This document shows, piece after piece, positions 8,301-17,820 of a DNA stretch of 64,000 nucleotides. The stretch is from Paenibacillus pabuli NBRC 13638 (GTDB lineage Bacteria; Bacillota; Bacilli; Paenibacillales; Paenibacillaceae), in the NCBI RefSeq assembly GCF_001514495.1, contig NZ_BCNM01000012.1, positions 124,001 through 188,000 on the forward strand, in the 5' to 3' direction. The notes beneath the pieces were generated by a model that ran no database searches, was not told the DNA's origin, and saw only the letters and a program-made list of their open reading frames with translations. Numbering within the stretch: the first letter of the stretch is position 1; every line of letters starts with the position of its first letter. Both the position numbers and the translations under genes were made by a program.

Positions 8301-11048
8301 GTGTCGAATTCAATTGCAGAGAATCGTTCTCTGTTCGAACAATTATATACACATGCACCAATCGGCATTGCTGTAGCGTCGCATGTGAACGGACGTTGGC
8401 TCCAGCTTAATCCGGCATTTTGCGAAATGTTGGGATCCAGTGAAGATGAATTAATGGATTCCCCAATTTTACATATGGTTTATGAGGAAGATCTGAACAT
8501 GGAGGAATTTCGATCCGAGTTTTGGGATATGACCAATGGGTTAAGTCCGATGTATGAAACCGAGTTACGGCTTAAGCGCAAGGATAATTCTTTCCTGTGG
8601 GCGACGGTAAGAGCCTGCATCGTTAGGGATGAGATGAGCGGTGAGCCCCTTTATTTGCTTGTACAGGCAGCGGATATTACGAAGCAGAAGGATGCCGAAA
8701 ATCGACTGATTATCCAGCGTAAACAGCTGGAGGAGAGCAGTCAAATCTCCAGATTGCTGGCCGAATCATCGCTTGACCTGATTGCCATACATCATGCCGA
8801 TCCGGAGCGGACATTCAAGTATGTATCTCCAGCCTGCAAAAGCATGTTGGGATATGAGCCGGAAGAAGTGATTGGTCAATCCGGCTTGTTCTGCATCTAT
8901 CCCGACGATGTGCCGCTTGTCGATGCTTACGTAGCTGGTCAAATTCAGGGTCTTGCTCCTGATCGAATCAGCTATCGGCTCCAGCATAAGGACGGTTCTG
9001 TTGTGTGGGCGGATACGATCTCTCATTATGTATATGACAAACAAGGGAATCTTCAGGAAATGATCGCAGTGACACGCGATATTACAGCGAGCAAGCAGCA
9101 GCAGTTAAGTCTTCAGGAATATACATCATTGTTTGACTGTAACCCGCTGGGAGTGGCTTCGCTCGATCTGGAAGGGAACTTGTTGAAAGCTAATGCAGGC
9201 CAGGAACAATTAACAGGCCATTCCAAAGATGAGCTGCTTAGCAGGCCTTTTGATCACCTCATTGATCCCGTAGATCTGGATAAGACGAGGTATCATTTTG
9301 AACAAACCGTAAAGGGTACTGCACAGAGCTATGAGATCGGGCTGATTCACAAAGACGGACAGCGTATTGAAACGAGTGTGATTAATGTTCCGATTGTGCT
9401 TGAAGATCGAGTCGTCGGCGTCTATGGAATAACCAGTGATATTACGGAGTCCAAAAGATATGTAGAGGAAATTGAAAATCTCAGCTACGAAAGAGCATTG
9501 ATCCTCAACGCGATGTCTGAGGGGGTGATTGGTCTGGATCAGAATGGAAACTTGATATTTGCCAATCCAATTGCAGCGGAGATGATAAATTTCTGCCCGT
9601 CTGAAATGAATGGCAAGCCGCTTGAACAGATCATGTTACAAATGCAAAGCGAAGGTATTCCTTATCCGTCGAATGGTACTCCCATTCTTCAAGCGGTACG
9701 TGAGGGGCGAGCCCTGCCACGATCAGAGTCTGTATTTTGGAGACAGGATGGCTCCAGCTTCCTGGCAGAGTTCCAGTTGAAACCGATGATGGATCAGGGC
9801 GCCAACCGTGGTGCTGTTCTCGTTTTCCGCGATATGACATCAGTGAAGGATATCATTCGTGCCAAGGAATTAGCAGAACATGCGGACAGGGCGAAATCCG
9901 AGTTTCTGGCGATTATGAGCCACGAGCTTCGTACACCCCTGAATGGAATTATGGGTATGGCACATTTGTTAAAAGAAACAGAGCTGGATGAGGAGCAGAA
10001 TGGCTTCGCTGATATCATCATTGACAGTGGTGAATCACTGTTGTATATCCTGAACGAAATCCTCGATTTCAGCAAGATTGAGGCGGGAAAAATGGACCTG
10101 GAACGCCAGCCCGTTGACATCCAAGCCGTCCTTGGCGGGGTCATGGAACTATTTGCGCTCAAAGCTTCGGAAAAAAATATTGAACTATATTGCGAAATGT
10201 CACAACACATTCCTGAGCGTGTAAGAGGGGATGAAACGCGAATACGGCAGATTCTTATAAATCTGGTGGGGAATGCTGTCAAATTCACGGAAAGGGGAAG
10301 CATTCAGGTTCAGGTAAACGTTGAACCTGCGGAGTGTAATGACGAGAATCATCTTCTCATGTCATTCTCGGTCAAAGATACGGGGATTGGCATTCCTTTC
10401 AATAAGCAGCACGAACTGTTCCAATCCTTCTCACAGCTCGACCCGGCCATCAATCGTAAATACGGAGGCACAGGCCTGGGGCTGGCCATCAGCAAGAAAT
10501 TGGTGGAGCTCATGGGGGGTGCCATTGGCGTACAGAGTGAGATAGGAGAAGGGGCAGATTTTTACTTCACTCTGTTACTTGAACGATGGAAGGATGAATC
10601 TACTGATCCGAGTGAGAAGGTTCCCGATAACGATCTGAAGCTGGATCGAACAAGCCTGGCAACAGGCATCAAAATTCTTGTGGCTGAGGATCAGGAGCTG
10701 AACAGTCATTTGCTGGAGGAAATGCTTCGTAAGCTCGGCGGTGTATGCGACATTGTGGAGAACGGGGAAGAAGCGGTCAAAGCACTGGAAAGGGAAACAT
10801 ACGACCTCATATTTATGGATATTAAGATGCCTGTTATGGACGGGATCGAAGCAACCAGTAAAATCAGGCAAACCCATCCTGAGATACCCGTCATTGCTGC
10901 TATAACAGCCTTTGCAGGTGCGAATGACCGTGAAGCCTGTCTGCAATGCGGCATGCAGGATTTTATTAGCAAACCGTTCAGTTCCACGGAAATAAGTCGG
11001 GTGCTCAACACCTGGGTCCCCTATATTCGATCCCAACCTAATCCATGA
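8301..11048 (+). CDS. Multi-PAS hybrid sensor histidine kinase with C-terminal receiver domain
   Basis: Starting at GTG 8301 (AAAGGAGG at 8285-8292, 8-base spacing) the product is 915 residues. There are no membrane helices. It has about four PAS/PAC modules (residues ~10-125, ~145-265, ~270-390, ~400-510), then a HisKA domain with the phospho-accepting His541 in SHELRTPLNGIMGMAH. The HATPase domain shows NLVGNAVKFT, DTGIGIP and GGTGLGLAI. A receiver domain follows (VAEDQELN, phospho-Asp at about 840 in LIFMDIKMPVMDG, and SKPF). It is thus a cytosolic sensor whose PAS domains may bind a cofactor or small ligand. No response regulator or Hpt protein is adjacent. A TTG/ATG start at 8232 would place the good RBS inside the gene. 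Confidence 0.93.
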   Translation: MSNSIAENRSLFEQLYTHAPIGIAVASHVNGRWLQLNPAFCEMLGSSEDELMDSPILHMVYEEDLNMEEFRSEFWDMTNGLSPMYETELRLKRKDNSFLWATVRACIVRDEMSGEPLYLLVQAADITKQKDAENRLIIQRKQLEESSQISRLLAESSLDLIAIHHADPERTFKYVSPACKSMLGYEPEEVIGQSGLFCIYPDDVPLVDAYVAGQIQGLAPDRISYRLQHKDGSVVWADTISHYVYDKQGNLQEMIAVTRDITASKQQQLSLQEYTSLFDCNPLGVASLDLEGNLLKANAGQEQLTGHSKDELLSRPFDHLIDPVDLDKTRYHFEQTVKGTAQSYEIGLIHKDGQRIETSVINVPIVLEDRVVGVYGITSDITESKRYVEEIENLSYERALILNAMSEGVIGLDQNGNLIFANPIAAEMINFCPSEMNGKPLEQIMLQMQSEGIPYPSNGTPILQAVREGRALPRSESVFWRQDGSSFLAEFQLKPMMDQGANRGAVLVFRDMTSVKDIIRAKELAEHADRAKSEFLAIMSHELRTPLNGIMGMAHLLKETELDEEQNGFADIIIDSGESLLYILNEILDFSKIEAGKMDLERQPVDIQAVLGGVMELFALKASEKNIELYCEMSQHIPERVRGDETRIRQILINLVGNAVKFTERGSIQVQVNVEPAECNDENHLLMSFSVKDTGIGIPFNKQHELFQSFSQLDPAINRKYGGTGLGLAISKKLVELMGGAIGVQSEIGEGADFYFTLLLERWKDESTDPSEKVPDNDLKLDRTSLATGIKILVAEDQELNSHLLEEMLRKLGGVCDIVENGEEAVKALERETYDLIFMDIKMPVMDGIEATSKIRQTHPEIPVIAAITAFAGANDREACLQCGMQDFISKPFSSTEISRVLNTWVPYIRSQPNP

Positions 11049-11078
11049 ATGATTTTACGTGCCAACGTAACAATAAAA

Positions 11079-11117
11079 AATAACCTGCCCATGGAATCCA
11101 GGGGCAGGTTATTTTGG
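11079..11117. terminator. Bidirectional terminator between the hybrid kinase and the KhtT-like gene
   Basis: Stem AATAACCTGCCC paired with GGGGCAGGTTATT around ATGGAATCCA. It has an A-run before and a T-run after, so it can end transcripts from both converging genes. Confidence 0.8.
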
Positions 11118-11147
11118 CGTACGATTCGTATTTGACCCTGACAGATG

Positions 11148-11360
11148 TCAGGACCATCCACCAATTAACCCGGAAAGGGTTACACACTCGTCATCTTCCA
11201 GTTCAGCGATCAGAGTGAGTTCTTCGTTGTCGCTCGGGTCCACTGAAAATAATTCACGGCGTCCGTCTTCGTGCACAATAATGACCAGCTGATTGCCGCT
11301 TTTTGTATCAAACTGGTACTTTACACCGATACCAGGCAATGGGCATTCTCGGATATTCAT
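11148..11360 (-). CDS. KhtT N-domain-like protein, lacking the RCK/TrkA-C domain
   Basis: The 70 residues from ATG 11360 (MNIRECPLPGIGVKY...DGRRELF...GLIGGWS) match the N-terminal domain of KhtT-type regulators of K+(NH4+)/H+ antiporters. That domain ends with a similar ILGGM just before the TrkA-C (RCK_C) ligand-binding domain. Here a TGA follows immediately, and the remaining ~30 bases before the terminator show no TrkA-C coding in any frame. No KhtU-type antiporter is nearby. It may be a stable one-domain regulator acting in trans on an antiporter elsewhere, or a truncated gene. RBS GAGGTG lies 9 bases upstream. Confidence 0.7.
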   Translation of the reverse strand: MNIRECPLPGIGVKYQFDTKSGNQLVIIVHEDGRRELFSVDPSDNEELTLIAELEDDECVTLSGLIGGWS

Positions 11361-11502
11361 GAAACCTGTCACCTCTTTAACTTTTCCATAATTAAATTTA
11401 ACCGTTCACACAGTACGGAAGTATTCTACTATCCATGACATCATTTGGCAAGTCGGAAAAGAAAGAGCCGTTATCTTATCCAAACTTTAGAGTTGTGGGT
11501 TG

Positions 11503-12243
11503 TTATACAATCCGCCCCTGTCTGGTTCGTCTGCGTCGGACCATAAACCAGATGAGTAATGAAATGATCAGTACCAAGGCAATGCCCCCCGTAATAATGA
11601 TATTCCGAATATTCGGGACCTGTACGGTCAAATCCAGCTTATTCGTATTCAGTGGAGAGACGTGCCAAATTAGCGTTTTTCCGTGATCTTCGACCAGATC
11701 TGCGTTGGAATTCTGCGCTTTGATCGGCAGGGTTAGCTTGAAGTCAAAGTTTACATCTTTTAACAGCAAATTTTTGAGAAATCCAGGGACCTTGCTAATT
11801 TGCTCTTTGACCTCTCCATCAGGTATGGTCTGCATCAGGTCTGCTTCCGCAGCAATATGCAATTTGGAAGTGAAGAAACCGGGTGTAGTGGATTGCTCCA
11901 CCTGGATTCCATCAGGCAGATCCGACGTGCTGAAAGTAGAGACGGCATTACTTCTCTCATAATGGGTGGTCGCTTTAAGTTGTGTCCGATCTCCCTGATC
12001 CGAAACTTCGGCCTGGAAATTGTTCCGTTTCAACGTATCTGCGAGCATGGTCATGAGATTGTCTTGTCCTATCATTCCCAAGGCTGAGTCGGTTACGCTG
12101 AGATTCAGACCCAGATCGGATGAACCGTCCATATTTACTGTGACATGAGCTTCACCATCAGCGCAGGCGGAAAGTATAGACAGCATAAGAGTTAGTAAAA
12201 AAGCGAATAATAGCTGACGATAATAGGGTATTCGAGTTGACAT
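11503..12243 (-). CDS. Predicted lipoprotein with C-terminal membrane anchor (DUF3153-like)
   Basis: The 246-residue protein begins with a lipoprotein signal (LLFAFLLTLMLSILSAC; lipobox Cys at residue 27). A ~190-residue beta-rich extracellular region follows (VTVNMDGSSDLGLNLSV...), then one C-terminal helix (residues ~214-235) and a basic tail RRRRTRQ. The layout of lipid anchor at one end and helix at the other resembles DUF3153-type extracytoplasmic proteins in Firmicutes, whose function is unknown to me. It is separated from the KhtT-like gene by about 130 bases and may share no transcript with it. Confidence 0.7.
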   Translation of the reverse strand: MSTRIPYYRQLLFAFLLTLMLSILSACADGEAHVTVNMDGSSDLGLNLSVTDSALGMIGQDNLMTMLADTLKRNNFQAEVSDQGDRTQLKATTHYERSNAVSTFSTSDLPDGIQVEQSTTPGFFTSKLHIAAEADLMQTIPDGEVKEQISKVPGFLKNLLLKDVNFDFKLTLPIKAQNSNADLVEDHGKTLIWHVSPLNTNKLDLTVQVPNIRNIIITGGIALVLIISLLIWFMVRRRRTRQGRIV

Positions 12244-12488
12244 TCACTTCAAACCTTTCTTCGTATAATCCAATTCCAATTCATAGAAGTATAGTATACA
12301 CCGTAAGGTTGGCGGATGAAACTTTGTTCATTCAAGTACGGATGGATCTTGCGCTATGATTGTGGACACAATTTGTAGTGAGAATTTGAAGATTTCGTAT
12401 TTTTGTCAATGTTCAGTCAATTCAAAAGGGGCTTCACCGTGTAAACTGGTAGTAGTGTGTAGAAATACGGAGCAGGGGGGTTACATTC

Positions 12489-12581
12489 ATGACATATATT
12501 ATTATTATGGCGATCATTATGGTTGTGGGAATGGTCGGAATGGGCTGGTTCTACAAAATTATGGACAACGATCAACACTAG
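12489..12581 (+). CDS. 30-residue single-pass membrane peptide
   Basis: A short frame ATG 12489 to TAG 12581, preceded by AGGGGGG at 8-base spacing, encodes MTYIIIMAIIMVVGMVGMGW followed by FYKIMDNDQH. The first ~20 residues form one hydrophobic helix and the tail is polar. A dedicated terminator follows 35 bases later, which supports expression of a short transcript. It has no recognised family. Similar tiny membrane proteins act as subunits or modulators of larger membrane complexes, but no partner is evident. Confidence 0.6.
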   Translation: MTYIIIMAIIMVVGMVGMGWFYKIMDNDQH

Positions 12582-12615
12582 AATGTATTGAAAAGAAAAG
12601 TGAAATGACCAGCCT

Positions 12616-12655
12616 ATAAGCTGGCTTCGCGATGGATGCGAGGCCAGCTTATTTG
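12616..12655 (+). terminator. Terminator after the 30-residue membrane peptide
   Basis: Perfect 10-bp stem ATAAGCTGGC/GCCAGCTTAT with extra inner pairing (CGC/GCG). The U-tract is weak (TTTG). The rest of the gap to 13018 holds a poor 65-codon minus-strand frame without an RBS and nothing else I can support. Confidence 0.6.
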
Positions 12656-13018
12656 CATATAATTTCCAAAAAAAAAGGTCTAAAAATAGAATGAAATCAT
12701 ATGGGATTTAAGTGGTTAATTAATCCAATTGGTACGTGAATGTACAGGAGCTGCTTTGTTGATTTCGAATACAACGTATTCTGAGTTACTAAGATACTGC
12801 TCGGAGGGAGACCCGTTCCCTGTTGATGCAGCATCTTTTATTTTCGTATCGTACCTAACTTTTATGCGTAACATAGGTAACGAGTGATGTTTTTCCATTT
12901 GACCGATGGACAAATATTTTTCGTAAAGTTGGGATTTTTAGGCTGCTCTTTTGTATAATAGGGTTTAGTTCAACTCGGGGAATCCCGAAATATGCCTAAC
13001 AGGAAAGGGTGTACATAA

Positions 13019-14713
13019 ATGAAATTTAGTGAGTATACGTATACACGTCCCGATCTGGAACATATCAAAACGTCATTCCGTGAGCTTCTGAGTAGTTTTG
13101 AAGCTGCGGCTACAGTGGAAGAGCAAAGCGGTTATATGGATAAAATTAATGCTTTGCGCAGTGATTTTGAGACACAGGCACAATTGGTTTACATCCGTCA
13201 CTCCATTGATACCAATGATACATTTTACAAAGCAGAAAATGAATTTCTGGATGAAAGCTCTCCGATCATACAAGAATACATCACCGATTATTATCGGGCA
13301 TTGGTAAACTCTAAATTCCGTACAGAATTGGAACAAAAATGGGGTTCACAGCTGTTCCAGCTGGCGGATCTGTCCCTGAAAACATTCAGCCCTGAAATTA
13401 TCGAGGATCTTCAGAAAGAGAACAAACTTTCCACGGAATACAATCAGTTGATTGCTTCGGCCAAAATTCCGTTTGAAGGTGAAGAACGCACCTTGCCGCA
13501 GCTGCATCCTTTTGAGTTATCTACGGATCGCTCCATGCGGGAACGCGCATCGGAAGCCAGATATACGTTCATGGCAGAGCACGAGGCTGAATTCGATCGT
13601 ATTTACGACGAACTGGTCAAAGTGCGTACACAGATCGCGAAGAAGCTGGGGTACCCATCGTACGTTGAATTTGGTTATGATCGTATGAACCGTACGGATT
13701 ACAACGCAGAGATGGTATCGAATTTCAGAGCACAAGTTCGTGACTATATCGTGCCTGTAGCAACGAAGCTTAGAGAGCGTCAGCGCAGCCGGATTGATGT
13801 GGATACCCTCTATTATTACGATCAGGGTTTCAGCTTCAAAACGGGTAACCCGACACCGAAGGGTGACGCGGACTGGATTATAGATAATGGTAAAAAAATG
13901 TACGCTGAATTGTCTCCGGAAACGGATACGTTTTTCCAGATGATGACCGACAATGAACTGATGGATCTGGTAAGCAAAAAAGGCAAACAGGGCGGAGGGT
14001 ATTGCACCTTCCTGAATGATTATAAAGTGCCGTTTATTTTCTCCAACTTCAACGGTACATCCGGCGATATCGATGTATTGACTCATGAAGCAGGTCATGC
14101 TTTCCAGGTATATGAGAGTCGTGACTTTGCAGTGCCTGAGTATAACTGGCCTACGTATGAATCCGCAGAGATCCATTCCATGAGCATGGAGTTCTTCACA
14201 TGGCCGTGGATGGAATTGTTCTTCAAGGAAGATACGGACAAATACAAGTTTGACCACCTGTCTTCCGGGTTGCTCTTTATTCCTTACGGTGTAGCAGTCG
14301 ATGAATTCCAGCATTTTGTCTATGCCAACCCGGATGCAACACCAGCGGAGCGCAAACAGGCATGGCGCAATATTGAGAAAACTTATCTGCCGCACATCAA
14401 CTATAAGGATAATGCCTATCTGGAGCAGGGCGGATTCTGGCATAAGCAGGGTCATATTTTCTCATCGCCGTTCTATTATATTGACTATACGCTTGCACAG
14501 ATCTGTGCATTCCAGTTCTGGAAACGCAGCAATCAGGATATGAAGTCCGCGTGGGCAGATTATCTGACATTGTGTAAAGCCGGAGGGAGCCTGTCCTTCA
14601 CAGGATTGGTCGAACTGGCAGGTCTGAATTCTCCATTTGAAGACGGGTGCGTATCCTCTGTCATCGGCGATATCGAAGCATGGCTGGACGGAGTAGACGA
14701 TAAGGCGCTGTAA
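13019..14713 (+). CDS. M3 family oligoendopeptidase
   Basis: A 564-residue cytosolic zinc metallopeptidase of the M3 (thimet/PepF-like) family, which cleaves medium-length peptides inside a closed cavity. The zinc motif HExxH is visible in LTHEAGHAFQ, and the third ligand Glu lies downstream in SAEIHSMSMEFF. Length fits the bacterial M3 oligoendopeptidases annotated without PepF subfamily (about 560 aa). RBS AGGAAAGG lies about 10 bases before ATG 13019. It stands alone, with a T-rich gap upstream. Confidence 0.93.
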   Translation: MKFSEYTYTRPDLEHIKTSFRELLSSFEAAATVEEQSGYMDKINALRSDFETQAQLVYIRHSIDTNDTFYKAENEFLDESSPIIQEYITDYYRALVNSKFRTELEQKWGSQLFQLADLSLKTFSPEIIEDLQKENKLSTEYNQLIASAKIPFEGEERTLPQLHPFELSTDRSMRERASEARYTFMAEHEAEFDRIYDELVKVRTQIAKKLGYPSYVEFGYDRMNRTDYNAEMVSNFRAQVRDYIVPVATKLRERQRSRIDVDTLYYYDQGFSFKTGNPTPKGDADWIIDNGKKMYAELSPETDTFFQMMTDNELMDLVSKKGKQGGGYCTFLNDYKVPFIFSNFNGTSGDIDVLTHEAGHAFQVYESRDFAVPEYNWPTYESAEIHSMSMEFFTWPWMELFFKEDTDKYKFDHLSSGLLFIPYGVAVDEFQHFVYANPDATPAERKQAWRNIEKTYLPHINYKDNAYLEQGGFWHKQGHIFSSPFYYIDYTLAQICAFQFWKRSNQDMKSAWADYLTLCKAGGSLSFTGLVELAGLNSPFEDGCVSSVIGDIEAWLDGVDDKAL

Positions 14714-14845
14714 GTCAGAAATAAAAATAAAGGTCGAAGAGGTGAAAGGGAACGAGGAATACATCTGACGTTATCGCATTCTGAGGCAGGGCGGATTTGA
14801 ATGTATTCATTTACCTACCCTATACAACGAATGTGAGGTTATACC

Positions 14846-15730
14846 ATGGTGGTTTTACTGGATCAACCATCCCTACGAAAACAATTATTACCCTTCATCT
14901 CGGGGACGAACGGGCATGTGGTCATGGGTGGAGTACTTGCGGGACTCCAATGCGGGCGTGTCTATGCAGATCAACTTCATGCTCCAACAAGCGCACTGAT
15001 CTGGGCCAAAAACGAAATGTTTTATCTGGTCGGGCGATCGGATAATGAACAGTTCAACAATCTTGTCAGACAAGTGCTTGTTCAGGATCTTTTACCTGAA
15101 GCGTTAGGTGCTGGCGAAGACATGCTGAATCTTGAAGTTTACTCCGAGCCGGGTTCAGATTGGTCTCCAGTCCTGCATCAGGTGTTCGATGGGCGTTTGC
15201 GAGAAGGGTGGCGAGTTCCTTTTCAATTCAATCTTGAGCAGTATGAAAAGTGGCTGGAACGCAGCTCCAGTTCCAATCCCGGCCTTAGCTCCGGTTCCAA
15301 TTCCTTGTCTATTTTCCCGGGATATGCGCTTCAAGTTATTGATCGAGCTGTAATCGTGGAAGACAAAAGTCGTATCATTGAGCAAGAGATCTTGAAGTTT
15401 TGGCATTCGGTGGACGACTTCATCCGGTATGGGGTGGGTACTTGCGCGGTATATGAGGGTAAAGTTGTAGGTACCTGTATCTCGGTGTTTGTCAGTGGCA
15501 TTCACCATGAAACAGGTATTCATACCTACGATCCCATACACCGTGGCAAAGGTCTGGCTACAGCCATGGCAAGCGACTATGTCCGATTCGTATTGGAACA
15601 GGGATGTGTGCCACATTGGACGACAGAGGATTTCCGTCATGATTCCATTGCGATAGCGGGTAAGCTTGGTTTTGAACAAGGCAGTGCCTATTCCGTCTAT
15701 TACATGCCGATTCGGGAGCTTCTACCTTAA
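14846..15730 (+). CDS. GNAT acetyltransferase with long N-terminal extension
   Basis: The C-terminal half (residues ~165-294) is a GNAT fold. It has a beta4/alpha3-type acetyl-CoA site in YDPIHRGKGLATAMASDYVRFVLEQG and the NxxS-type region ATEDFRHDSIAIAGKLGF-like (here TTEDFRHDSIAIAGKLGF). The N-terminal ~130 residues form a separate domain, as in the PF12746-type GNAT proteins that include ZmaR-like self-resistance enzymes; that assignment is by recall. A Ser-rich linker (residues ~141-152) is encoded by an imperfect 18-bp direct repeat (15263-15280, 15287-15304). RBS GAGGT lies 7 bases before ATG 14846. The substrate is unknown. Confidence 0.8.
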   Translation: MVVLLDQPSLRKQLLPFISGTNGHVVMGGVLAGLQCGRVYADQLHAPTSALIWAKNEMFYLVGRSDNEQFNNLVRQVLVQDLLPEALGAGEDMLNLEVYSEPGSDWSPVLHQVFDGRLREGWRVPFQFNLEQYEKWLERSSSSNPGLSSGSNSLSIFPGYALQVIDRAVIVEDKSRIIEQEILKFWHSVDDFIRYGVGTCAVYEGKVVGTCISVFVSGIHHETGIHTYDPIHRGKGLATAMASDYVRFVLEQGCVPHWTTEDFRHDSIAIAGKLGFEQGSAYSVYYMPIRELLP

Positions 15731-15930
15731 CGAATCGATGGCACCTTATAACAGGACTTAGAGCGGAATGATAATTCTAACGAACTCCAGGCTCGCTATT
15801 CGGCTGGAAACCCGCCAATGGGGAGGCGAAACGAGTAAATAGAGTGTATGCGATTCGTTAAACCGCCTTGAAGTTTGACCGAATAACGCGTTCCAGGTTT
15901 GTTAAACGATCTCGACACGCTGAAGATCTG

Positions 15931-15979
15931 CAGGGCTGTCCCGGAAGTCATGAACATGACCAGGGACAGCCCTGTTTTT
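15931..15979 (+). terminator. Strong terminator upstream of the alcohol dehydrogenase
   Basis: Perfect 12-bp stem CAGGGCTGTCCC/GGGACAGCCCTG around a 20-base loop, followed by TTTTT. It lies 200 bases after the GNAT gene, so the stretch 15731-15930 would be transcribed as a long 3' untranslated region or as a separate short RNA. I see no reading frame there. Confidence 0.8.
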
Positions 15980-16178
15980 CGATTCGATTTGTGCAACCGA
16001 GATCAACTTGTTCTTTTCAATTCACACGCCAGTTGCTGAAGAGCAATCATAATCGTTAGATAATTCTGTCCAAATGAAACATTTATCAACTTGGTTGTGA
16101 TTTATTTCACTATATCTGAAAACGGATTCAGGTACAATGAAAATATAGTAAATCCGGGGTTACAGGAGGCTGGTTCAA

Positions 16179-17330
16179 ATGGCAACACATGCTTATTATG
16201 TTCCGCCCGTGAACTTGATGGGTAGAGGATGTTTGCAGGAAGCAGGCAAGATGATTCAGGACATGGGGATTCGCAAAGCGCTAGTTGTAAGCGATCGTCG
16301 ATTGATCTCTTCCGGCGTTGCTGAACAAGTGCTGTCTATATTAAGAAAGTCAGGGTTAGACTATGTGGTATATGATGAGGTACAGCCCAATCCAACCTGT
16401 CAGAATGTACATGACGGACTTCAAGTATTTCAGGATCATGGCTGTGACGCCATTATATCGATAGGCGGAGGTTCACCGCAGGATGCTGCCAAAGGCATTG
16501 GCATTGTGGCAACCAATGGCGGACATATCCGTGACTATGAAGGATTGCACCAATCGAAACACAAGTCCGTGCCACTTGTTGCAATTAACACAACGGCGGG
16601 CACATCGAGTGAGGTGACCATGAACTACGTGATTACAGATGAGCAGCGCAAGGTGAAAATGGTGATGGTGGATCGAAACAGCCTTGTTGACCTGTCGGTG
16701 AATGATCCGGAACTGATGCTGAGCAAACCTGCCAGTCTGACTGCGGCCACAGGCATGGATGCATTGACCCATGCGGTGGAAGCGATGGTGACGCCTGGCG
16801 GTTTCACAGTGACGAGTGCTACAGCGGCTGCTGCCGTGGAACTGATTTTTGAATACTTGCCGAGAGCTGTGAGGGACGGCAATGATCTGGAAGCAAGAGA
16901 ACATATGACGTATGCATGTTTTCTGGGAGGGATTGCTTTTAACAACGCGGGCCTGGGTTATGTTCATGCGATGGCCCATCAACTTGGTGGAGTCTATGAT
17001 CTGCCGCATGGGGTATGTAACGCGATGCTTCTTCCTTATGTGGAAGAAATGAATGCCAAACATGTGCCCGGTAAATTCCGGCATATTGCCAAAGCGATCG
17101 GCATGGATGTGAAGGGCAAACGGGACGAGGAGTGCTCCGAATACGTGATTGAAGCCATTCGTCAGCTTTCCAAGGAAGTCGGCATTCCTGAGAAGCTGTC
17201 TGAATTGGGTGTGAAAGACCCTGATGTGGAATTGCTGGCGGACAACGCCATGAAAGATGCCTGTGCACCTGGCAATCCCTATCAGCCATCCAAAGATGAA
17301 GTGATGGAGCTGTTCCGTAAAATTATATAG
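16179..17330 (+). CDS. Iron-containing alcohol dehydrogenase (group III)
   Basis: This 383-residue enzyme has the NAD-binding GGGSPQDAAKGI motif near residue 99. It also has the conserved MDALTHAVEAMVTP segment (near residue 195) and the second iron site in YVHAMAHQLGGVYDLPHGVCNAMLLPY (near residues 263-289), whose His residues bind Fe2+. The family interconverts primary alcohols or 1,2-diols and aldehydes with NAD(H), as in FucO, YiaY and EutG-like enzymes. RBS CAGGAGG lies 10 bases before ATG 16179. It is monocistronic with its own terminator. The exact substrate is not decidable. Confidence 0.93.
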   Translation: MATHAYYVPPVNLMGRGCLQEAGKMIQDMGIRKALVVSDRRLISSGVAEQVLSILRKSGLDYVVYDEVQPNPTCQNVHDGLQVFQDHGCDAIISIGGGSPQDAAKGIGIVATNGGHIRDYEGLHQSKHKSVPLVAINTTAGTSSEVTMNYVITDEQRKVKMVMVDRNSLVDLSVNDPELMLSKPASLTAATGMDALTHAVEAMVTPGGFTVTSATAAAAVELIFEYLPRAVRDGNDLEAREHMTYACFLGGIAFNNAGLGYVHAMAHQLGGVYDLPHGVCNAMLLPYVEEMNAKHVPGKFRHIAKAIGMDVKGKRDEECSEYVIEAIRQLSKEVGIPEKLSELGVKDPDVELLADNAMKDACAPGNPYQPSKDEVMELFRKII

Positions 17331-17340
17331 ATCTTCTTTG

Positions 17341-17366
17341 GCCGGGAGCAATCCCGGCTTTTTTTC
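17341..17366 (+). terminator. Terminator of the alcohol dehydrogenase gene
   Basis: GCCGGGA/TCCCGGC stem with a four-base loop and a seven-T tract, 10 bases after the stop codon. The following stretch to 17820 (about 450 bases) leads into glgC. I see no gene in it and no promoter I would stand behind. Confidence 0.85.
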
Positions 17367-17820
17367 TTTAAACATCTGAGGAGCTAGTTTGTTACTTATT
17401 TCTCCATTTAATGATTGGAGTTAAAACAAAAGGATTTTGATTCCCTCTTATCGAATACAATATTTAATAACAGCGGCATAAAGGAAGGAGTGATATCCAC
17501 TTAAGCTTTTGTCGAAGTTTTCCAGCAAGATTCCTCAACCCGTTTCGTGTTTAATGTTATATAGGAGTTGTGTATTGCATTTTTCACGGGGTGCGCCTTA
17601 ATTTTCTACATCCACCTATTCACCTCTGCACGAAAAGTTCAGGCAATTCTGCACATATCATCTACTTTCAGACATTACAATGAATGACGTTCGGCTGCAA
17701 TTTCGATGAAACACAGTCTGTACAGCATGCTCCTAATCAAGACAAAAGTGTCCACACAACAGCATATCGGATTATGGGCTCTGAAATGAATCAGAACGAA
17801 TGCACATGGAGGAGGCTGTA

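Noticed and set aside
12716..12913. 65-codon minus-strand frame in the gap before the M3 peptidase
   Set aside because: No ribosome site before its TTG or inner ATG, and no recognisable domain; treated as chance.
13517..14455. Long antisense frame within the M3 peptidase gene
   Set aside because: Shadow of a strongly biased coding strand; no start signal.
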